Counted from the stretch's first letter, positions 16,287-27,261 are shown. The stretch is 33,557 nt of DNA from an uncultured Ectothiorhodospiraceae bacterium (GCA_913055615.1 CAJXKK010000030.1:1-33557), one strand, 5' to 3'. The notes: generated by a model from the letters alone, not told the origin. Program-made: numbers and translations.

Positions 16287-17560
16287 CCGCATTTATCCTG
16301 CTCGCGCTGGTCATGACCCTGCTGGCGATCGGCGCGGTTGTGTGGCCCCTCCGGAGACGGCGCACCAGCGGCCGCCGGGATGACGAGGCCGGCATCGATG
16401 TCTACCGCGAGCGCGACGCCGAACTCGTACGCGAGCACGAGCGCGGCAATCTGAACGACGCCGAGTTCGCGGAGGCCCGCGAGGAACTAGAGCGTGAGCT
16501 GCTGGCCGTCGCTCCGGACCAGACCCGAAGGACAACCACGGGGAACGCCCGTTCCCTGCCCGCCCTGCTGGTGTTCTCGGCCACGGTCCCAGTGGTCGCC
16601 ATCGCCGTTTATATCGCGACCGGCAGCCCGGACCTGATCGGTGGCGGTGGATCAAGCGGGCTCTCGCCGGCGCAGGTCGAGCGTTTCCGCAACATGGAGC
16701 CGGAGCGCCGCATCGCCGAGCTCGAACCGGTCGTGGAACGCCAACCGGAGGCCACTCGCGCCTGGATCCTGCTCGCACAGGCGTACCGCGCGACCGAGCG
16801 CTATGGGGATGCGGTCAGTGCCTATGCGCGCGTGCAGGCGCAGGGTGATCCCGACCCCTGGCTCATGGCACGCCAGGCGGAGGCGCTCCTGCTGGCGAAC
16901 GGGCGGCGCTTCACGGACAGCGTCGACCGGCTGGTGCAACGCGCACTGGACCTGGACGACAGCAATCCCCTCGCATTGATGCTGGCCGGCCACTCCGCCA
17001 TGGCCCGTGGCGACGACGAACAGGCGGTCACGCACTGGCGCCGGCTGGCCGAGGACATGCCGGCCGAGAGTGAGAACCGGGCCATGCTCGAGCGCCTGAT
17101 CGCCCGGGCGCAGGGTGAGGGCAGTAGCGATACGCCAGCATCAACCGGTTCGACACCGGCGATCGGATCCAACGGTGAAGCCCCCGACGATGCCGGTGAT
17201 GCCGGTGACGCCGCCGTCACGGTACGCGTTTCGCTGGCATCGTCGCTGGCGGATGCCGCTCCATCGGGCACCACGGTATTCATTTTCGCGCGCCCGGCCG
17301 ACGCCAATGGCGGCGGCGCGCCGCTCGCCGTTCAGCGCACGACGGTCGACGCCCTGCCGGTCGAGGTCACGCTTACCGACGCCCAGGCGATGACCCCGGA
17401 ACAGACCATCTCACAGGCCAAACGCGTCCGCGTTACCGCACGCGCTTCGCTCCAGGGCGGCGTCATGCCGCAGAGCGGTGACCTGCAGGGTGAGAGTGAC
17501 GCGATCGACGTCGGACCCGATGCGCGCGGCACGGTCACGATTGATGGGCGCATCCCGTGA
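16283..17560 (+). CDS. ccmI: Cytochrome c maturation protein CcmI (TPR apocytochrome chaperone)
   Basis: CcmI holds apocytochrome c for haem ligation. The 425-residue protein has two membrane segments (about 2-20 and 88-110) separated by a cytoplasmic loop with the family's DVYRERDAELVREHERGNL stretch. A TPR region follows at about 130-275. After a low-complexity linker rich in Ser, Thr, Gly and Asp (about 275-310), a C-terminal periplasmic domain follows. It closes the ccm operon and converges on cobB with only 18 bases between stops, leaving no room for a separate terminator. Confidence 0.9.
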   Translation: MTAFILLALVMTLLAIGAVVWPLRRRRTSGRRDDEAGIDVYRERDAELVREHERGNLNDAEFAEAREELERELLAVAPDQTRRTTTGNARSLPALLVFSATVPVVAIAVYIATGSPDLIGGGGSSGLSPAQVERFRNMEPERRIAELEPVVERQPEATRAWILLAQAYRATERYGDAVSAYARVQAQGDPDPWLMARQAEALLLANGRRFTDSVDRLVQRALDLDDSNPLALMLAGHSAMARGDDEQAVTHWRRLAEDMPAESENRAMLERLIARAQGEGSSDTPASTGSTPAIGSNGEAPDDAGDAGDAAVTVRVSLASSLADAAPSGTTVFIFARPADANGGGAPLAVQRTTVDALPVEVTLTDAQAMTPEQTISQAKRVRVTARASLQGGVMPQSGDLQGESDAIDVGPDARGTVTIDGRIP

Positions 17561-17578
17561 CGGCAAAGCGGCTCGGCG

Positions 17579-18886
17579 TCAGCTGCGGAACAGCCGTACC
17601 ATGGCCTCGGGATTGGACGGGAAATACCAGTGCAGGAAAGACGCGATGAGCGCGCCGTCGCGGAACACGGCCTCCGTGGCGCCCCGCCCGCGCGGGTTGG
17701 TCGCATGACCGGACGCTTGCGCGGTGGTATCGAGCCGCGCGTGATGGAAGGTATGCCCGCGTAGCGCACCCCCGGGCAATTCGAACTCCTGCATCCCGAG
17801 GGCGGTGAGACGCGGCTCCATCCGTGCCTCGCCGGCGAGCAGCCCGACCATCGGGCAAGCCGCTTCGTCCAGCGGCGTCAGCCGCTCCAGCAGCCAGAGC
17901 ATGCCGCCGCATTCGGCGACGATCGGCCGAGCACGCGCATGGAACGCCCGCAGCGCGCTCTTGAGCGACTCGTTCGCCGCCAGCGCCGAGGCGTGCAGTT
18001 CGGGATACCCACCCGGCAGGTAGACCGCGTGCGTGTTCACCGGGAGATCGGCGTCGGCAATCGGCGAGAAGAATGCGAGCTCCGCCCCCAGCGACTCGAG
18101 CAGATCGAGATTGGCCCGGTAGACGAAACAGAAGGCGGCGTCCCGGGCTACGGCGATCCGTATGCCGTCGAGACGTGTCGCCGCCTCGGGCGCCGGCTCT
18201 GCGGCCGCGGGGAAAGTGCCGGAAGCCAGCTGTTGCGGCAATAATGGGTCCAGCTGCTGCGCCGCCCGCTCGAGCCGTTGATCCAGGTCTTCGAGCTCGC
18301 TGGCCAGCACGAGACCCAGATGCCGCGAGGGCAGCTCAACGGCCTGATCACGCCGGAGCGCGCCCCACAAGGGGATGCCGGACGGCATGGATTCGGCGAG
18401 GAACTCGCCATGTCCCGCGCTGCCCGTGCGATTGGCGATCACGCCGGCGACGCGGACGCCCGCGCGGAATCGATCAAGCCCGTGGACGATGGCGCCGAAC
18501 GTCTGCGCCATCGCGGAGGCATCGATGACCGCGAGGACAGGAACCCCGAAACGCTCGGCGAGATCCGCGCTCGACGGGTTGCCATCGAACATCCCCATGA
18601 CGCCCTCGATCACGATCAGATCCGCCTCGGCCGCCGCCGCGTGCAGGCGCCGGCGGCAGTCGTCCTCACCGCCCATCCACAGATCCAGCTGATAGACCGG
18701 TTGCCCGGTGGCGCATTCGAGAATCGTTGGATCGATGAAATCCGGTCCCGTCTTGAATGCCTGTACGCGCAGGCCCCGGTTGCGCCAGGCGCGTGCGAGG
18801 GCGGCGGTCACCGTGGTCTTGCCCTGCCCCGAGGCGGGCGCCGTCACCAGGACCGCCGGACAGGAACGGGTTGCGGATTGATTCAT
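17579..18886 (-). CDS. cobB: Cobyrinate / hydrogenobyrinate a,c-diamide synthase
   Basis: This glutamine-dependent ATPase amidates the a and c side chains of cobyrinic or hydrogenobyrinic acid in cobalamin synthesis. The N-terminal dethiobiotin-synthetase-like domain has the P-loop APASGQGKTTVT (16-27) and the motif FKTGPDFIDP. The C-terminal class-I glutamine amidotransferase domain has nucleophile Cys326 (AECGGMLW) and a catalytic His at about 419 (FLHWYFPSNP). The ATG at 18886 is chosen (435 aa); a longer reading lacks support. No other cobalamin gene lies in the window, and sequence alone does not tell the aerobic from the anaerobic pathway (CobB versus CbiA). Confidence 0.92.
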   Translation of the reverse strand: MNQSATRSCPAVLVTAPASGQGKTTVTAALARAWRNRGLRVQAFKTGPDFIDPTILECATGQPVYQLDLWMGGEDDCRRRLHAAAAEADLIVIEGVMGMFDGNPSSADLAERFGVPVLAVIDASAMAQTFGAIVHGLDRFRAGVRVAGVIANRTGSAGHGEFLAESMPSGIPLWGALRRDQAVELPSRHLGLVLASELEDLDQRLERAAQQLDPLLPQQLASGTFPAAAEPAPEAATRLDGIRIAVARDAAFCFVYRANLDLLESLGAELAFFSPIADADLPVNTHAVYLPGGYPELHASALAANESLKSALRAFHARARPIVAECGGMLWLLERLTPLDEAACPMVGLLAGEARMEPRLTALGMQEFELPGGALRGHTFHHARLDTTAQASGHATNPRGRGATEAVFRDGALIASFLHWYFPSNPEAMVRLFRS

Positions 18887-18931
18887 TCGACTCTGCCCTT
18901 CGTGATGGGCCCGGTGGCCACGCACTAACGA

Positions 18932-18967
18932 AACGGCCCGGCCCGCATTACGCGGAGCCGGGCCGTT
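18932..18967 (-). terminator. Intrinsic terminator downstream of the binding-protein gene
   Basis: AACGGCCCGGC (18932-18942) pairs perfectly with GCCGGGCCGTT (18957-18967) across a 14-base loop. On the minus strand it is followed by a short T-containing stretch (TCGTTAG). It lies 43 bases beyond the stop of the binding-protein gene and before cobB, so it insulates the two. The weak T tract lowers certainty about efficiency. Confidence 0.7.
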
Positions 18968-19009
18968 GTCGCGATTCAGCCCCGGCGGCGCCGGGACACG
19001 GAAATCGCG

Positions 19010-20260
19010 TTACTGGCTCGGTTCGAAGACCCTTTCGGTCGTGATCTCACCGTCGCGGATCACCCAGTGGGCAAACGTGCCGCTGACATCACCGTTGTCG
19101 TCGAAGTCGACCGACCCCGAGGCACCGCTGTAGTTGATGTCCTCGCCATCGGCCAGCAGTTCCATGGCCTTTTCCCATTCCCCGGGCAGGATCTGCTCAC
19201 CCGGCGGATTGGCGACATCACGCAGGGCATCGCGTACGGCCTCGCCGTCGGTGCTGCCAGCCGCCTCGGCCGCCAACGCCAGCACCCAGGTCGCGTCATA
19301 GGCGGTATCAATGAACGGCTTCGGCGGCACTTCGCCGTACTCGCTGTCGTAGGCGGTCCGGAAGTGCTCGGCGGCATCCGTATCGGTCAGGGCCTCCGGG
19401 GCGGTCCCGAAGCTGCCGTCGAGATACTCGGCACCCACGGCATCGATGATCTCCGGCGCCTTCATGCCGTCGGTGAACACGAACCGGTCGAAGTGACCGC
19501 CCTCGAGGGCCTGGCGCAGGATCGTCACGCCGCTCTCGGGATACCCGATCACGACGAGCGCCTCGGCGCCGCCATCGGCGGCTTTCGACAGCTCACCCCG
19601 GTAGGAGGCATTGCCCTTCTCGTAGGCGATGCGCTCGTCCACCGCGCCATCATGACCCTCGAAAGCGGCACTGAAGCTGTCCGCCAGGCCCTCGCCGTAG
19701 TCGTTGTTGACATACAGGATCGAGACATTGCTCAACCCATCCTCGGTTACGACTTCCGCCAGCGCGCGCCCCTGGAAGGCATCCGAGGGGACAGTACGGA
19801 ACATGAAGTCGTCATCGTCGAGACCAGTAATCACCGGGGAGGTCGAGGCGCCGGAGATCTGCGGGACGCCCTCCTTGCTGGTCACGCTCTGGGCGACCGG
19901 GATGGTGACGCCGGATGAGAGCGCACCGACAATGCCCGATACGCCTTCGATCGAGACCAGTTTCTTCGCCGCATCGATCCCGGACTGCGGGCTGGTCTGC
20001 GTGTCGCCCAGCTCGATCTCCATATCTGCCCCGAGCACACCGCCGGCGTCGTTGATCTCCTTCGCCGCCAGCTCAATGCCGTTGAGCGACGTCTGGCCGT
20101 AGGCCTGCAGGTCGCCCGTCATCGGCATGAGCGCGCCGAGCTTGAGTGGGTCGTCGTCCGCCTGGACGGCCGTGCCGCCTACGACCATGACGGCCGCGGC
20201 GGCGGCGATCGTCGTCGTGCGGCGAACGGCGCGCCGGCGATAAGGGATGCTGATGGACAT
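19010..20260 (-). CDS. Periplasmic substrate-binding protein of a branched-chain amino acid/amide ABC transporter (LivJ/K-like)
   Basis: This captures the solute in the periplasm for a HAAT-type importer. The 416-residue precursor has a twin-arginine-containing but otherwise Sec-like signal (RRRAVRRTTTIAAAAAVMVVGG, cut after about residue 33). A type-I periplasmic fold begins with LKLGALMPMTGDLQAYGQ, followed by NGIELAAKEINDAGGVLG and the repeated DxxxG-type hinge segments. The mature chain has far more Asp and Glu than Lys and Arg, as in proteins exported by halophiles. The ATG is chosen because GGAGG stands 7 bases upstream. The gene is single, with its own promoter and terminator. It is the likely partner of the permease/ATPase genes at 6804-10117, which lack one. 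Confidence 0.92.
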   Translation of the reverse strand: MSISIPYRRRAVRRTTTIAAAAAVMVVGGTAVQADDDPLKLGALMPMTGDLQAYGQTSLNGIELAAKEINDAGGVLGADMEIELGDTQTSPQSGIDAAKKLVSIEGVSGIVGALSSGVTIPVAQSVTSKEGVPQISGASTSPVITGLDDDDFMFRTVPSDAFQGRALAEVVTEDGLSNVSILYVNNDYGEGLADSFSAAFEGHDGAVDERIAYEKGNASYRGELSKAADGGAEALVVIGYPESGVTILRQALEGGHFDRFVFTDGMKAPEIIDAVGAEYLDGSFGTAPEALTDTDAAEHFRTAYDSEYGEVPPKPFIDTAYDATWVLALAAEAAGSTDGEAVRDALRDVANPPGEQILPGEWEKAMELLADGEDINYSGASGSVDFDDNGDVSGTFAHWVIRDGEITTERVFEPSQ

Positions 20261-20306
20261 CGTGGACCTCCACAGTGTTGTTTTTGGGTGGGGTTTGACC
20301 AGAGCC

Positions 20307-20335
20307 ATTCTTGGCGGACGGGCGCCCGGTGTCAA
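20307..20335 (-). promoter_or_regulatory. Sigma-70 promoter of the binding-protein gene
   Basis: On the minus strand a perfect TTGACA (20335-20330) and AAGAAT (20312-20307) are separated by exactly 17 bases, 46 bases before the ATG. This is the best sigma-70 match noticed in the window and suits a highly expressed binding protein. Confidence 0.65.
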
Positions 20336-20400
20336 CGAAAGTGCCCACCGTTGCGACGCCGTGAGGGGTCACCCCCCTTCCCTCGCGCCATAAAGAGGAC

Positions 20401-20406
20401 TAGAAT
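20401..20406 (+). promoter_or_regulatory. Candidate -10 element of the suf operon
   Basis: TAGAAT stands 10 bases before the palindrome at 20416. No convincing -35 hexamer is found 16-18 bases upstream (TTCCCT is the nearest). A weak -35 would fit a promoter that depends on a regulator. Confidence 0.35.
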
Positions 20407-20415
20407 CGTACCCAA

Positions 20416-20430
20416 TTAGACACAGTCTAA
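20416..20430. promoter_or_regulatory. Palindromic operator candidate for the Rrf2 regulator
   Basis: TTAGAC-ACA-GTCTAA is a perfect 6-base-arm palindrome, 21 bases before the start of the Rrf2 regulator gene and just downstream of a TAGAAT -10 candidate. Rrf2 proteins such as IscR bind symmetric sites of this kind, and repression by blocking transcription start would suit autoregulation. It is the only such palindrome seen in this region. Confidence 0.55.
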
Positions 20431-20451
20431 GACCCGATTGGAAGGGGGCGC

Positions 20452-20919
20452 ATGCTCAGGGTCAGCAAGCTTACGGATTACGCCACGGTGGTGCTCGCCA
20501 CGATGGCCCGGGATCCAGAGCGGGTGTTCACGGCGGCAGATCTGTCGGAACAGACCCGCCTCGGTCGGCCGACGGTGAGCAAACTGCTCAAGCAGTTCGT
20601 GCGCGCGGGGCTGCTGAAGTCCTATCGCGGGGCCCATGGCGGCTACCTGCTCGCCGAGGCGCCGCAGGACATCAGCGCCACGCGTATCATCGACCTGGTC
20701 GAGGGGCCGATGGCGATGACGGAGTGCGGTCTCAGTGACCGCCACTGCGAACTCGAGGACGTATGCGCCGTCGGCCATCACTGGCAGCGAATCAATCGGG
20801 CGATCCGGGCGGCCCTGGAAGAAATCAGCCTGGCGGATCTCGCGGCGCCGACCACGGTACCGCTGCAGCGCTTCGATCTGCGGCGGGCGGTCACCGGCGA
20901 ACCCGAGATCAACCACTAG
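20452..20919 (+). CDS. Rrf2-family Fe-S regulator of the suf operon
   Basis: A 155-residue winged-helix repressor. It opens with MLRVSKLTDYATVVLATMA and a helix-turn-helix region (about 28-60, LSEQTRLGRPTVSKLLKQFVRAGLLKSYRGAHGGY). Three cysteines (92, 99, 105) in ECGLSDRHCELEDVC are placed as in IscR and could hold an Fe-S cluster. It belongs to the group of suf-linked Rrf2 regulators known from Xanthomonas and relatives. It heads the suf operon, with sufB starting 18 bases after its stop. A GGAAGGGGG ribosome-binding stretch supports the start. Sensing cluster status and repressing suf is the likely job. Confidence 0.9.
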   Translation: MLRVSKLTDYATVVLATMARDPERVFTAADLSEQTRLGRPTVSKLLKQFVRAGLLKSYRGAHGGYLLAEAPQDISATRIIDLVEGPMAMTECGLSDRHCELEDVCAVGHHWQRINRAIRAALEEISLADLAAPTTVPLQRFDLRRAVTGEPEINH

Positions 20920-20937
20920 CAGCGGAGTCGATCGATC

Positions 20938-22389
<1,452 letters not shown>

Positions 22390-22409
22390 TCGATGCCGAC
22401 ACCGCAACT

Positions 22410-22485
22410 GTAGGAGCGGGCTCGCCCGCCAACGAAGAAACCCGGGCGGTTAACCAACCCGGTTCGCGGGCAAGCCCGCTCCTAC
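22410..22485. repeat. REP/BIME element between sufB and sufC
   Basis: GTAGGAGCGGGCTCGCCCGC (22410-22429) and GCGGGCAAGCCCGCTCCTAC (22466-22485) form 20-base arms with one mismatch. They are the classic Pseudomonas-type REP sequence in an inverted pair. Between them CCCGGG and AACCCGG add a smaller palindrome. The element lies in the 162-base gap between two genes of one operon, where it could stabilise or attenuate the transcript. Confidence 0.8.
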
Positions 22486-22551
22486 GGTCAATCAACAGGT
22501 CGAGTCGCAGCGACGACTCGAGGACCGGACAATGCAACAGGATATCGATCA

Positions 22552-23318
<767 letters not shown>

Positions 23319-23322
<4 letters not shown>

Positions 23323-24653
23323 AGGCCGTCGACGAAACCGCAACCCGAATGCTCGACCGCCTCCAGGGAGAACGCCCCGGAGACGCGAGCGACTGGATCG
23401 CCGGCCTGCGGCGGGACGCGGTAGCGCGTTTCGCCGAGATGGGCCTGCCGAATCAACGCATCGAGGACTGGAAATACACCAGCACCAAGGCGATCGCCAA
23501 ACGCGACTTCGCCCGCCCCGATGCCGCTGGTGCGACCGCGGACGCCAACCGGATCGAGGCCCTGCGCGTCCCGGATCTCGATGCGCATCGACTGGTGTTC
23601 ATCAATGGCCACTATGCCGCGGCCCTGTCCGACGGCGAGATGACCGATGATGCCGTGCGCGTGCGCAACCTTGCGCAGGTGCTGGCCGAGGATCCGGATG
23701 CACTGAAGGATCGGCTCGCCGACGCGGCGCCCGCCGATTTCAGCGGCTTCACGGCACTGAATACGGCCTTCGCCGAGGATGGCGCAGTGATCGAGATCGC
23801 GGCCGACCGCCGGGTCGAGCGCCCGATCGAACTGCTGTTCGTCTCGACGCTGCGTGACGAGGCCATCGCCGCGCATCCGCGCATCCTGATCGATGCCGCG
23901 CATCACGGCGAGGCGACGATCATCGAGCACTATGTCGGCATGGATGACCCGCAGAACCTGACCAATGCGGTCACCGAGGTCCACCTGGCGGAGGGCGCCC
24001 GGGTCGCGCATTACCGTGTCCAGCGCGAGAGCCGCAAGGGCTTCCATATCGGCAGCGTGCACGTAAACCAGGCCGCCAACAGCCGCCTGGAGCAGCACAA
24101 CGTGCAGATCGGTGCCGCCCTGTGCCGCACCGACATCAACACGGCCCTGAACGCCGAGGGCGCGGAGACGCTGTACAACGGCCTCTACCTCGTCAATGGC
24201 CGTCAGCACGTGGACACGCACACGCGGATCAATCATAACCAGCCGAACACGACCAGCGAGGAGGCCTACCGCGGCATCCTCGACGGTTATGCCCGCGGCG
24301 TGTTCAACGGCCGCGTCTACGTGGCCCCACACGCGCAGAAGACGGCCGCGTACCAGTCAAACGACAACCTGCTGCTCTCCGGCAAGGCCGAGATCGACAC
24401 CAAGCCGGAGCTCGAGATCTACGCCGATGACGTGGTCTGCACGCACGGGGCCACGGTTGGCCAGCTCGACACGCGCGCTTTGTTCTACCTGCGCTCACGC
24501 GGGGTGGATCATGAGACCGCGCGCGGGCTCCTCCTCTATGCCTTCGCCGAAGCGGCGATCGAGCGCATGGGTGTCGAGCCGCTGCGCAACTGGCTGCAGG
24601 GCTTCGTCATCGAGGAATTGCCGCACGCCGACCGGCTACAGGAATTCGTATGA
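23319..24653 (+). CDS. sufD: Fe-S assembly protein SufD
   Basis: SufD is the SufB paralogue that completes the SufBC2D scaffold and is linked to iron acquisition. The 444-residue protein carries the N-terminal tag PNQRIEDWKYTS and the beta-helix core with SRLEQHNVQIGAALCRTDINTALN. The C-terminal SufBD domain reads HTRINHNQPNTTSEEAYRGILDGYARGVFNGRVYV and ends with GATVGQLDTRALFYLRSRGVD. Overlaps with sufC and sufS (ATGA on each side) show co-translation. Confidence 0.96.
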
Positions 24654-25897
24654 GCGTCGTGACCGACACCACCGCCGGGCCGCTCGATATCGAGCGGCTA
24701 CGGGATGAATTCCCGATATTCCGTCAGGAGATCGGGGGGCACCCGCTCGTGTATCTGGACAACGCGGCGACGTCGCAGAAACCTGCGGCAGTGATCGAGG
24801 CGATCGACCGCTACTACCGCGAGACGAATTCCAACATCCACCGTGGGGTCCACACCCTCGCCGAGCGCGCCACGGCACAGTACGAGAACGCCCGTGCAAA
24901 GATCGCGGGTTTCATCAACGCCGCCGAATCGCGTGAGATCGTGTTTACCCGCGGCACGACCGAGTCCATCAACCTGGTCGCCCAGGCGTATTTGCGGCCA
25001 CGGCTGGAGCCCGGCGACGAGATCCTCGTCTCGGAGATGGAACACCACTCCAACATCGTCCCCTGGCAGCTCGTCGCCGAGCAGACCGGTGCGACGATCC
25101 GGGTCATTCCGTTCGACGAGGACGGCGTACTGCAGCTCGACGAATTCGAGCGGCTACTCGGGTCCCGGACGCGTCTACTCGCGATCAGCCACGTCTCAAA
25201 TTCCCTGGGCACGGTCAATCCAGTCGCGGACATGATCGCTACCGCCCATGCACACGGGGTGCCGGTACTGGTCGATGGGGCGCAGTCGGTGCCCCATTTC
25301 GCCGTCGATGTGCAGGCGCTCGACGCCGACTTCTGCTGCTTCTCCGGGCACAAGATGTTCGGCCCGACCGGAATCGGCGTCCTGCACGCAAAGGCGGATA
25401 TCCTGGAGGCGATGCCCCCGTACCAGGGCGGCGGCGAGATGATCACGAAGGTCAGCTTCGCCGGCAGCGAGTTCCAGGTGATCCCGAATCGCTTCGAGGC
25501 CGGCACGCCGAATATCGCCGGCGCGATCGGCCTCGGCGCCGCGGTCGATTATATCGAGGGCATCGGGATCGATCGCATGGCGGCCCAGGAGGCCGACGTG
25601 CTCGCCTACGCGCACCAGCGGGCGCACGAAATCGAGGGCCTGCGCATCATCGGTACGGCCCCGGAGAAGGCCGGAGTGCTGTCCTTCGTCATCGACGGCG
25701 TGCATCCGAACGATCTCGGCATGCTGATCGACCAGGAAGGCGTGGCGATCCGCACCGGCCATCACTGCGCCATGCCGGCGATGGAGCATTTCGGGCTCGT
25801 CGGGACTGCGCGCGCGTCGTTCGCGTTTTACAATACCCGGGCGGACGTCGACCGCTTGATCGAAGGCATCGCGAACGTCCGCGCGATGCTCGCCTGA
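24650..25897 (+). CDS. sufS: Cysteine desulfurase SufS
   Basis: A PLP-dependent enzyme that removes sulfur from cysteine as an enzyme-bound persulfide for cluster assembly. The 415-residue group-II desulfurase has PLP lysine Lys235 in SGHKMFGPTGIGVL and the persulfide cysteine Cys373 in RTGHHCAMPAME. It has the compact active-site loop of SufS rather than the long IscS loop. Group-II enzymes need SufE or SufU to accept sulfur, and neither is encoded in this operon. Confidence 0.96.
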   Translation: MSVVTDTTAGPLDIERLRDEFPIFRQEIGGHPLVYLDNAATSQKPAAVIEAIDRYYRETNSNIHRGVHTLAERATAQYENARAKIAGFINAAESREIVFTRGTTESINLVAQAYLRPRLEPGDEILVSEMEHHSNIVPWQLVAEQTGATIRVIPFDEDGVLQLDEFERLLGSRTRLLAISHVSNSLGTVNPVADMIATAHAHGVPVLVDGAQSVPHFAVDVQALDADFCCFSGHKMFGPTGIGVLHAKADILEAMPPYQGGGEMITKVSFAGSEFQVIPNRFEAGTPNIAGAIGLGAAVDYIEGIGIDRMAAQEADVLAYAHQRAHEIEGLRIIGTAPEKAGVLSFVIDGVHPNDLGMLIDQEGVAIRTGHHCAMPAMEHFGLVGTARASFAFYNTRADVDRLIEGIANVRAMLA

Positions 25898-25910
25898 AGG
25901 ATTCATCACC

Positions 25911-26459
25911 ATGATGCAGGGTTACGAACCGATCACGCTCTCGCGCGGTGTCCAGGCCATCCGCGTACCCTCGGGCGACCGGATCATTCTGCCCAAGGGC
26001 ATGCAGGTCATTATCAGCCAGGCGCTGGGCGGCAGCTTCACCGTCAACATCGGCGGCAATCTCGCACGGATCGCCAACGAAGACGCCGATGCTCTCGGGC
26101 AGGAACCAATGGAGGGACCCGCGGTCCCGGAGAACCCGAGCGACAAGGACATCGAGGCGGCCGTCTATCGCCAGCTTGAGACCTGTTACGATCCGGAAAT
26201 CCCGATCAATATCGTAGATCTCGGACTGGTCTACGACTGCGACGTCCGCCGCGCGACGGATCAGAGCTGGTACGTCGAGATCCGCATGACCCTGACCGCC
26301 CCCGGCTGCGGCATGGGCGACGTCATCGCCGATGACGTGCGCTACAGCGTCGAACTGATCCCGGGCATCGAACAGTGCGATGTCGAACTCGTGTTCGATC
26401 CGCCCTGGGGCCCGGACATGATGTCCGAGGCCGCGCGCCTGCAGACGGGCATGATGTAA
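25911..26459 (+). CDS. sufT: Fe-S assembly factor SufT (MIP18/DUF59 family)
   Basis: SufT proteins help mature Fe-S enzymes, probably by trafficking clusters to targets. The 182-residue protein has an N-terminal extension of about 75 residues typical of SufT, with PLP-free sequence IILPKGMQVIISQALGGSFTV. The MIP18 domain has CYDPEIPINIVDLGLVYD and TLTAPGCGMGDVIADDV with its conserved Cys, and ends with VFDPPWGPDMMSE. It begins 13 bases after sufS. Either of the first two ATG codons could be used. Confidence 0.93.
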   Translation: MMQGYEPITLSRGVQAIRVPSGDRIILPKGMQVIISQALGGSFTVNIGGNLARIANEDADALGQEPMEGPAVPENPSDKDIEAAVYRQLETCYDPEIPINIVDLGLVYDCDVRRATDQSWYVEIRMTLTAPGCGMGDVIADDVRYSVELIPGIEQCDVELVFDPPWGPDMMSEAARLQTGMM

Positions 26460-26589
26460 GTGCGGGATACGCGAATTACGGGCTCGCGCGATGGGTAAGC
26501 GCCGGACGTACGGCGGCCGGCGCCCGGTCGATCTCCGGCGCGGGCGGCACGAAACCTCAAAGACAACAGCAACCGGCGGGAGCGCCCCG

Positions 26590-26913
26590 ATGTCTGACTG
26601 GACGGATGTCGCGAAGAAGGACGAACTGCTGCCCGGCGAATACCGCGTGATCGACGTCGAGGACGTGGATATCGTGGTATTCAACATCGAGGGCGAATTC
26701 TACGCCCTCGAGGATGTCTGCACCCACGACGGCGCCGAGCTATCCGGCGGCGAAGTCGAAGACGACTGCGTCGTCTGCCCGCGTCACGGCGCCAAATTCT
26801 GCATCAAAACCGGCGAGGCCCTCACACCACCCGCCTACGAAGCGACCGAAACCTTCCCCGTCCGCGTCAACGACGAGGGCTGGATCCAGGTCCGCGATCC
26901 GCGCTGGGATTGA
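26590..26913 (+). CDS. Rieske-type [2Fe-2S] ferredoxin (non-haem oxygenase ferredoxin-like)
   Basis: A small soluble electron carrier of 107 residues. The Rieske cluster ligands are C44-T-H46 and C63-x2-H66 (CTHD and CPRH), with 16 residues between H46 and C63, as in bacterial oxygenase ferredoxins and NirD-like proteins. No membrane anchor is present. It closes the suf operon after a 130-base gap that holds no other gene. The ATG at 26590 is preceded by GGCGGGAG. An upstream in-frame start would add a basic, low-complexity 33-residue leader that the family lacks. Its redox partner is unknown. Confidence 0.88.
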   Translation: MSDWTDVAKKDELLPGEYRVIDVEDVDIVVFNIEGEFYALEDVCTHDGAELSGGEVEDDCVVCPRHGAKFCIKTGEALTPPAYEATETFPVRVNDEGWIQVRDPRWD

Positions 26914-26932
26914 CCACGCCGCAATTCTGTCT

Positions 26933-27261
26933 GAACTACGAATGGAGACGAATGGGCTCCTCGGCCGACTGATCTGTCCGGGGCTTCGCTGCCGCCGTTT
27001 CGAGAATGATTGGTGAAAAAGAACCACGGATGGACACAGATAAACACAGATGAAAAACAACACGGCCAAATAGCCGTTGGATGCCGTGCCCGTAAATTAC
27101 GGCAACCCCCGTCCTATCACCACAGCCGCGGTTTTGACTGTAATCTGTGTCCATCTGTGTCTATCCGTGGTTCAAACAGCCTGTCGCTCGGCGGACACGT
27201 ATCAGCGCAGCTCCCGGAAGACCACACGGCCGAGGAGCCCATTCGTGTTCATTCGTGGTTC
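26933..27261. repeat. Interspersed palindromic element, complete copy 1
   Basis: A 329-base nested inverted repeat. The outer arms are 26933-26991 and 27203-27261 (59 bases each, imperfect); their tips read GAACTACGAATG and the complement of GAACCACGAATG. The inner arms are 27021-27052 and 27143-27173, built from tandem CACAGATGAACA-like units that start with GAACCACGGATGGACACAGA. The centre holds CCGTAAATTACGG. Outer and inner tips share the GAACCACrrATGrACAC pattern. It lies between the converging Rieske and thioesterase genes, starting 20 bases after the first stop and overlapping the last four codons and the stop of the second. Confidence 0.85.

Noticed and set aside
26491-26589. 33-residue basic N-terminal extension of the Rieske protein
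   Set aside because: Family members start near MSDW; the extension is low-complexity and its start lacks a ribosome-binding site.
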